A DNA stretch of 21,969 nt from a virus. A program made the translations under genes and the position numbers. The notes below the pieces were generated by a model. The model was not told the origin of the DNA. It saw nothing but the letters and a program-made list of their open reading frames with translations, and searched no databases. The stretch covers positions 1 through 21,969 of the IMG/VR virus record IMGVR_UViG_3300042518_001233; one strand, written 5' to 3'. This document shows positions 20,201 through 21,969 of this stretch, one piece after another; the first letter of the stretch is position 1, and every line of letters starts with the position of its first letter.

Positions 20201-21969
20201 GCCAACTCCAAGCCGCCGCGACCAAGCCCGCCAAGACCGACAAGCAGAAGGCCGACATCCAAGCCAAGATCACCGAAGCCGGGCAGTTGCAAGGCGAGGT
20301 GGACAAACTCCGCCGCGACTCCACCACCGCCGCCATCGTCGGCAATAAAGACCTCATCAAATCCTCACTCCCCGCCGGAGTCGATGCCGTGCAGGTGAAC
20401 ATCGCCATCCGCGAAGCGATCCTCGGCGCACCCACGCCGCTTGCCGCCCAAGCCGCAACCTCATCCATCCTCACCGGCCAAGGTCTATCCGACAAAGGAG
20501 CCGCCCGCATCTCCGGCAGCATCGTCCGCGACTTCCTTAAGACCACGCAAGACACCCGCGCCAAAGTCCTCCAAGACCTCCTCGCCACCGCCGACTCCGA
20601 CCGCCGCCTGGACAAATCCAAACTCGGCTCCCTCATCCGCCTCAACCGCGAAGGCAAGCTCACCGATGCCAGCCTTCACGCAGGCATGGCCAAAATGCTT
20701 GGCATCCCGCACTGGAGCGCCGAGCACAGCGCCAAGGTCCGCCGCATCCTCGCCCAGCACGAGAAAGCCACCGACCCCCGCATCAAGCTCGTCAAAGCCG
20801 CCGAAGCCCTCGATGTCGTTTACCGCGACTTCATGCCGCCAGGCTTCCTCGATAAAGTGGACACCATCCAGACCATCGCCATGCTGCTGAATCCTAAAAC
20901 GGTGATCCGAAATGTGGTTGGCAACACCCTCATGGCCGGGGCAGACCTCACTGCCGATGCCGTTTCCGTGCCGATGGATGCACTCCTTTCCCTCGGCACA
21001 GGCGAGCGCACCCGCACCGGCCTTTCACTCGGTGAACGCCTCATGGGCCTGGGAGCCGGAGTAGGCGACATCAAAGCAGGCTACGACTTCGCCCGCTCCG
21101 AAGGCCGTGGCCGCATGGGAAGCATTGCCGAGGGCGTCGATACGCTGGTTCGCCTCGGCCGCCTGCAATCCTCGGGCAAATACAACGCCTCCGACATCTC
21201 CGCCCTCAGCGGCCCCACCTTCACCGCTCCCGTCCTTCGCCAACTCGAATCCACTCTTGGCCTCGTCCTCTCCATCTCCGACCGGGGTTTCTACGAATCC
21301 TCGTTCCGTGCCAGCCTCGACACCCGCATGAAAGCTGCCGCCGCAAATGGCAACCCCATGCTCGCGCCCGATACCGACATGGTGACAGCCGCCCGCATGG
21401 ATGCTGGCCGATCCATTTACCAAGACGACAACGCCGCCAGCCGCACACTCGGCGGGCTGCGCCGCGTCCTCAACTTGAATCAACGCTGGGGCATCGGCTC
21501 GCTGCTAATGAAATTTACCCAAGTCCCTGGCTCAATCCTTACCCGCGCCGTGGAATTTTCCCCGCTTGGATTCATCAACACCGCCTACCAAAGCCTCGCG
21601 CCAATGCTCTCCAACTCCCGCGAGTTCGACCAGAAAGCCTTCACTGATTCCTTCTCCCGCGCCCTCGTCGGCACCACCGGCCTCGTCGCCACCGGCTACT
21701 GGCTCGCCCACCTCGGCATCATCTCCGCTGGCAGCGACTCAAAAGACGAAGACAAACGCAACCTCAACCGCGCCATGGGCTGGGGGTCCTACAAACTCAA
21801 TGTCGATGCGCTCAAGCGTGCCCTCATGACCGGCAACTTCTGGACCCCTCAGAAACGGCGACTCGACGACAAGGTAATCGGCTACGATTGGGCGCAGCCT
21901 CTCTCCATCGGCGTCGCCATGGGGGCCTACTCCCGCGAGAATCAAGAAGCCATCAAGCAAGACATACTC
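17239..21969 (+). CDS. Giant phage protein, probable ejection/large polyvalent-type protein (3' partial)
   Basis: The frame starts at ATG 17239 and stays open to the right edge: at least 1577 residues with no stop. N-terminus: two copies of NAALDFLxRKYG (5-16, 96-107) around an acidic, Pro-rich linker. Residues 303-365 are Gly/Ala-rich and hydrophobic (ATGGATALAVGAAGSVV). A Pro-rich linker (510-600) leads to an AT-rich segment (607-717) bracketed by 60-bp repeats. Residues 780-840 (AGYIDLGVV, FAAWSGRMVQKFGETIRDVL) and about 1214-1235 (MLLNPKTVIRNVVGNTLMAG) recall motifs of very large phage and mobile-element proteins. A hydrophobic helix lies at 1475-1495. Probably carried in the capsid and ejected; no catalytic motif found in the visible part. 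Confidence 0.65.
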   Translation, partial: MASLNAALDFLERKYGNPSQPPAGDGGMDPSAAPTPRQGAQMIDFETPLPDWQSSAGAVDMPPEQDQTMVPLQDEEPAQDYAPQRVSRVEQGDTFNAALDFLTRKYGDPQQAATQQAVAEATTPTENLPVLKSDLANALGVLDYRDPEEGQRRQQAAALGEILGLPEYEKVQLGAAPVNADGTVTIRRAQAVSPEANAAAAKQLANMQTMAAGEMLVEESPKEVGTLQGIANAAQNAFDSARQALMATDGLDENDASQIARIEYNKAARRVAPGYAAYQQAEGWDAAKAFAKNPFEVSANIITEGLAGSWPALASGLATGGATALAVGAAGSVVPGVGNVIGAGGGFTAGMVGGTAAGSFATEYGSKILEELQTAGMNPKNPESIAKFFSNETLMAEAKDAAFKRGVPVAAFDALSAGIAGRVGSVFRAAAKTPVRLAVTEGVIQGGLGGAGEVAGSVAAGDPVNPKAVFGEVIGEVGPAAIEIAAGRQAAAPAEVPQNFTPISSPAPSAPTGQPPRTLGQVRAPEIPIDQTALDEAFGSTFAPPPEVSNDTFAPPAAVNPQVNPAPAPVSDIPPTASAPVASTLTAPEPTGSPELIAGEGASVSTQPEVSAAPIVAPKLERTSTGMRIINQAVEGGVNLSELNLLESAIQRLDNPAGTKISEETTAEAIQYLQYTPEGNSVVEHLRTLAASKDKRDKGIKIRSTAILKSLSDLSPSLAPIPPNTSTAPAAASGAPASTGSPDLITGEGASVSPTAVLPSPETTPAAPAPRPFSDLMAENMKRKGEAGYIDLGVVQDFGRSIYQAGMDFAAWSGRMVQKFGETIRDVLSSLWQAVSGGQYLPQARERGSVNISPGTGPKPRKFGQSLQAAPGVAPEVKSRLTSLDYDPVSNAQTLANARARIDSAGSIDTAFTDLMGKPAIEGWQPTAEDYATGMELMGQLQNRSRHADAASIANMMATRATDQGRAIQALSMIGRLGPQGIELFAQSQLQAAATKPAKTDKQKADIQAKITEAGQLQGEVDKLRRDSTTAAIVGNKDLIKSSLPAGVDAVQVNIAIREAILGAPTPLAAQAATSSILTGQGLSDKGAARISGSIVRDFLKTTQDTRAKVLQDLLATADSDRRLDKSKLGSLIRLNREGKLTDASLHAGMAKMLGIPHWSAEHSAKVRRILAQHEKATDPRIKLVKAAEALDVVYRDFMPPGFLDKVDTIQTIAMLLNPKTVIRNVVGNTLMAGADLTADAVSVPMDALLSLGTGERTRTGLSLGERLMGLGAGVGDIKAGYDFARSEGRGRMGSIAEGVDTLVRLGRLQSSGKYNASDISALSGPTFTAPVLRQLESTLGLVLSISDRGFYESSFRASLDTRMKAAAANGNPMLAPDTDMVTAARMDAGRSIYQDDNAASRTLGGLRRVLNLNQRWGIGSLLMKFTQVPGSILTRAVEFSPLGFINTAYQSLAPMLSNSREFDQKAFTDSFSRALVGTTGLVATGYWLAHLGIISAGSDSKDEDKRNLNRAMGWGSYKLNVDALKRALMTGNFWTPQKRRLDDKVIGYDWAQPLSIGVAMGAYSRENQEAIKQDIL
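18878..18895. repeat. 8-bp inverted repeat in a linker
   Basis: AGGTATCA and TGATACCT are perfect inverted copies around 2 bases, inside the Pro-rich linker of the giant protein (coding VSNDT). A second inverted repeat lies 18 bases further on. Confidence 0.7.
18913..18930. repeat. 7-bp inverted repeat (GTTAACC/GGTTAAC)
   Basis: GTTAACC and GGTTAAC pair around a 4-base spacer, in the same linker as the repeat at 18878-18895. Each arm also holds the palindrome GTTAAC, so there are two GTTAAC sites within 18 bases. It codes for AVNPQVNP, so it may be just a Val-Asn-Pro repeat. Confidence 0.6.
18997..19056 (+). repeat. 60-bp direct repeat flanking an AT-rich segment, left copy
   Basis: Differs from 19441-19500 at 9 of 60 positions (85% identity). 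It codes for APEPTGSPELIAGEGASVST, residues 587-606 of the giant protein; the other copy codes for nearly the same block. The offset of 444 bases keeps the frame. Confidence 0.85.
19081..19380. other. AT-rich inserted segment in the giant protein
   Basis: Hand count gives 123 G or C in 300 (41%), against 55-68% nearby. Rare codons (ATA, TTA, AGA) cluster here. It encodes a helical stretch (INQAVEGGVNLSELNLLESA, then TAEAIQYLQYTPEGNSVVEH) unlike the Ala-rich surroundings. Nearly matching 60-bp repeats lie on both sides, so the segment looks like an inserted domain. Confidence 0.75.
19441..19500 (+). repeat. 60-bp direct repeat flanking an AT-rich segment, right copy
   Basis: Right partner of 18997-19056. 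It codes for APASTGSPDLITGEGASVSP, residues 735-754. The unequal base changes, mostly silent or conservative, show that the block has been kept by selection or is old. Confidence 0.85.

Noticed and set aside
1-21969. CRISPR array, tRNA or rRNA genes, insertion sequences
   Set aside because: No regular spaced repeats, no cloverleaf-like or CCA-ending units, and no transposase motifs were found by eye. Weak tRNA-like structures could be missed without a scan.

Overview
The window looks like the structural half of a tailed-phage genome (free phage or prophage), most like a short-tailed, podovirus-type virus. All supported genes lie on the + strand. They are tightly packed, with many ATGA or 1-bp start/stop overlaps, and the longest stretch without a gene is about 100 bp (4863-4962), so nothing over 300 bp is empty. 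Backbone GC is high (hand-counted lines gave 55-68%). Clearly poorer islands sit inside a tail-fibre C-terminus (about 34%), a beta-roll fibre (about 49%) and one segment of a giant protein (about 41%). Host: a GC-rich, probably Gram-negative bacterium. The TTAAAACT tracts and the CACAGAG-type repeat recall intergenic repeats I associate with Verrucomicrobiota and relatives, but that is a weak inference.

Layout, left to right. (1) 1-97: the end of a gene coding for a membrane-spanning tail. (2) 94-3131: P22-like portal and a probable neck/adaptor protein. (3) 3172-7702: a host-recognition block of small tail proteins and several fibre or fibre-adaptor proteins. (4) 7702-8776: a compact lysis cassette of two holin-like membrane proteins, a 55-residue lipoprotein (outer-spanin-like) and an enzyme with a YkuD/L,D-transpeptidase-type His...Ser-x-Gly-Cys motif. 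(5) 8773-10450: a small acidic-tailed protein, a calcineurin-like metallophosphoesterase and a winged-helix-like protein, all in overlapping frames. (6) 10456-12680: a Gln/Pro-rich protein with an internal 73-bp duplication and a 633-residue tail-hub/stabilisation-type protein. (7) 12745-14232: another tail fibre with a foreign-looking C-terminus. (8) 14238 to the right edge: four probable internal/ejection proteins. The last is an open frame of at least 1577 codons that runs off the window.

How the parts may fit: the portal and adaptor form the genome gate, the 10779 protein plugs or stabilises the tail, the fibres choose the host, the 14238-21969 proteins would be ejected with or ahead of the DNA, and the lysis cassette opens the cell at the end. 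No terminase, major capsid, scaffold, integrase, polymerase or tRNA gene is recognised here. The portal is not followed by a capsid gene, which is unusual. Functions marked as probable rest on motifs, size and gene order only; no database search was possible.
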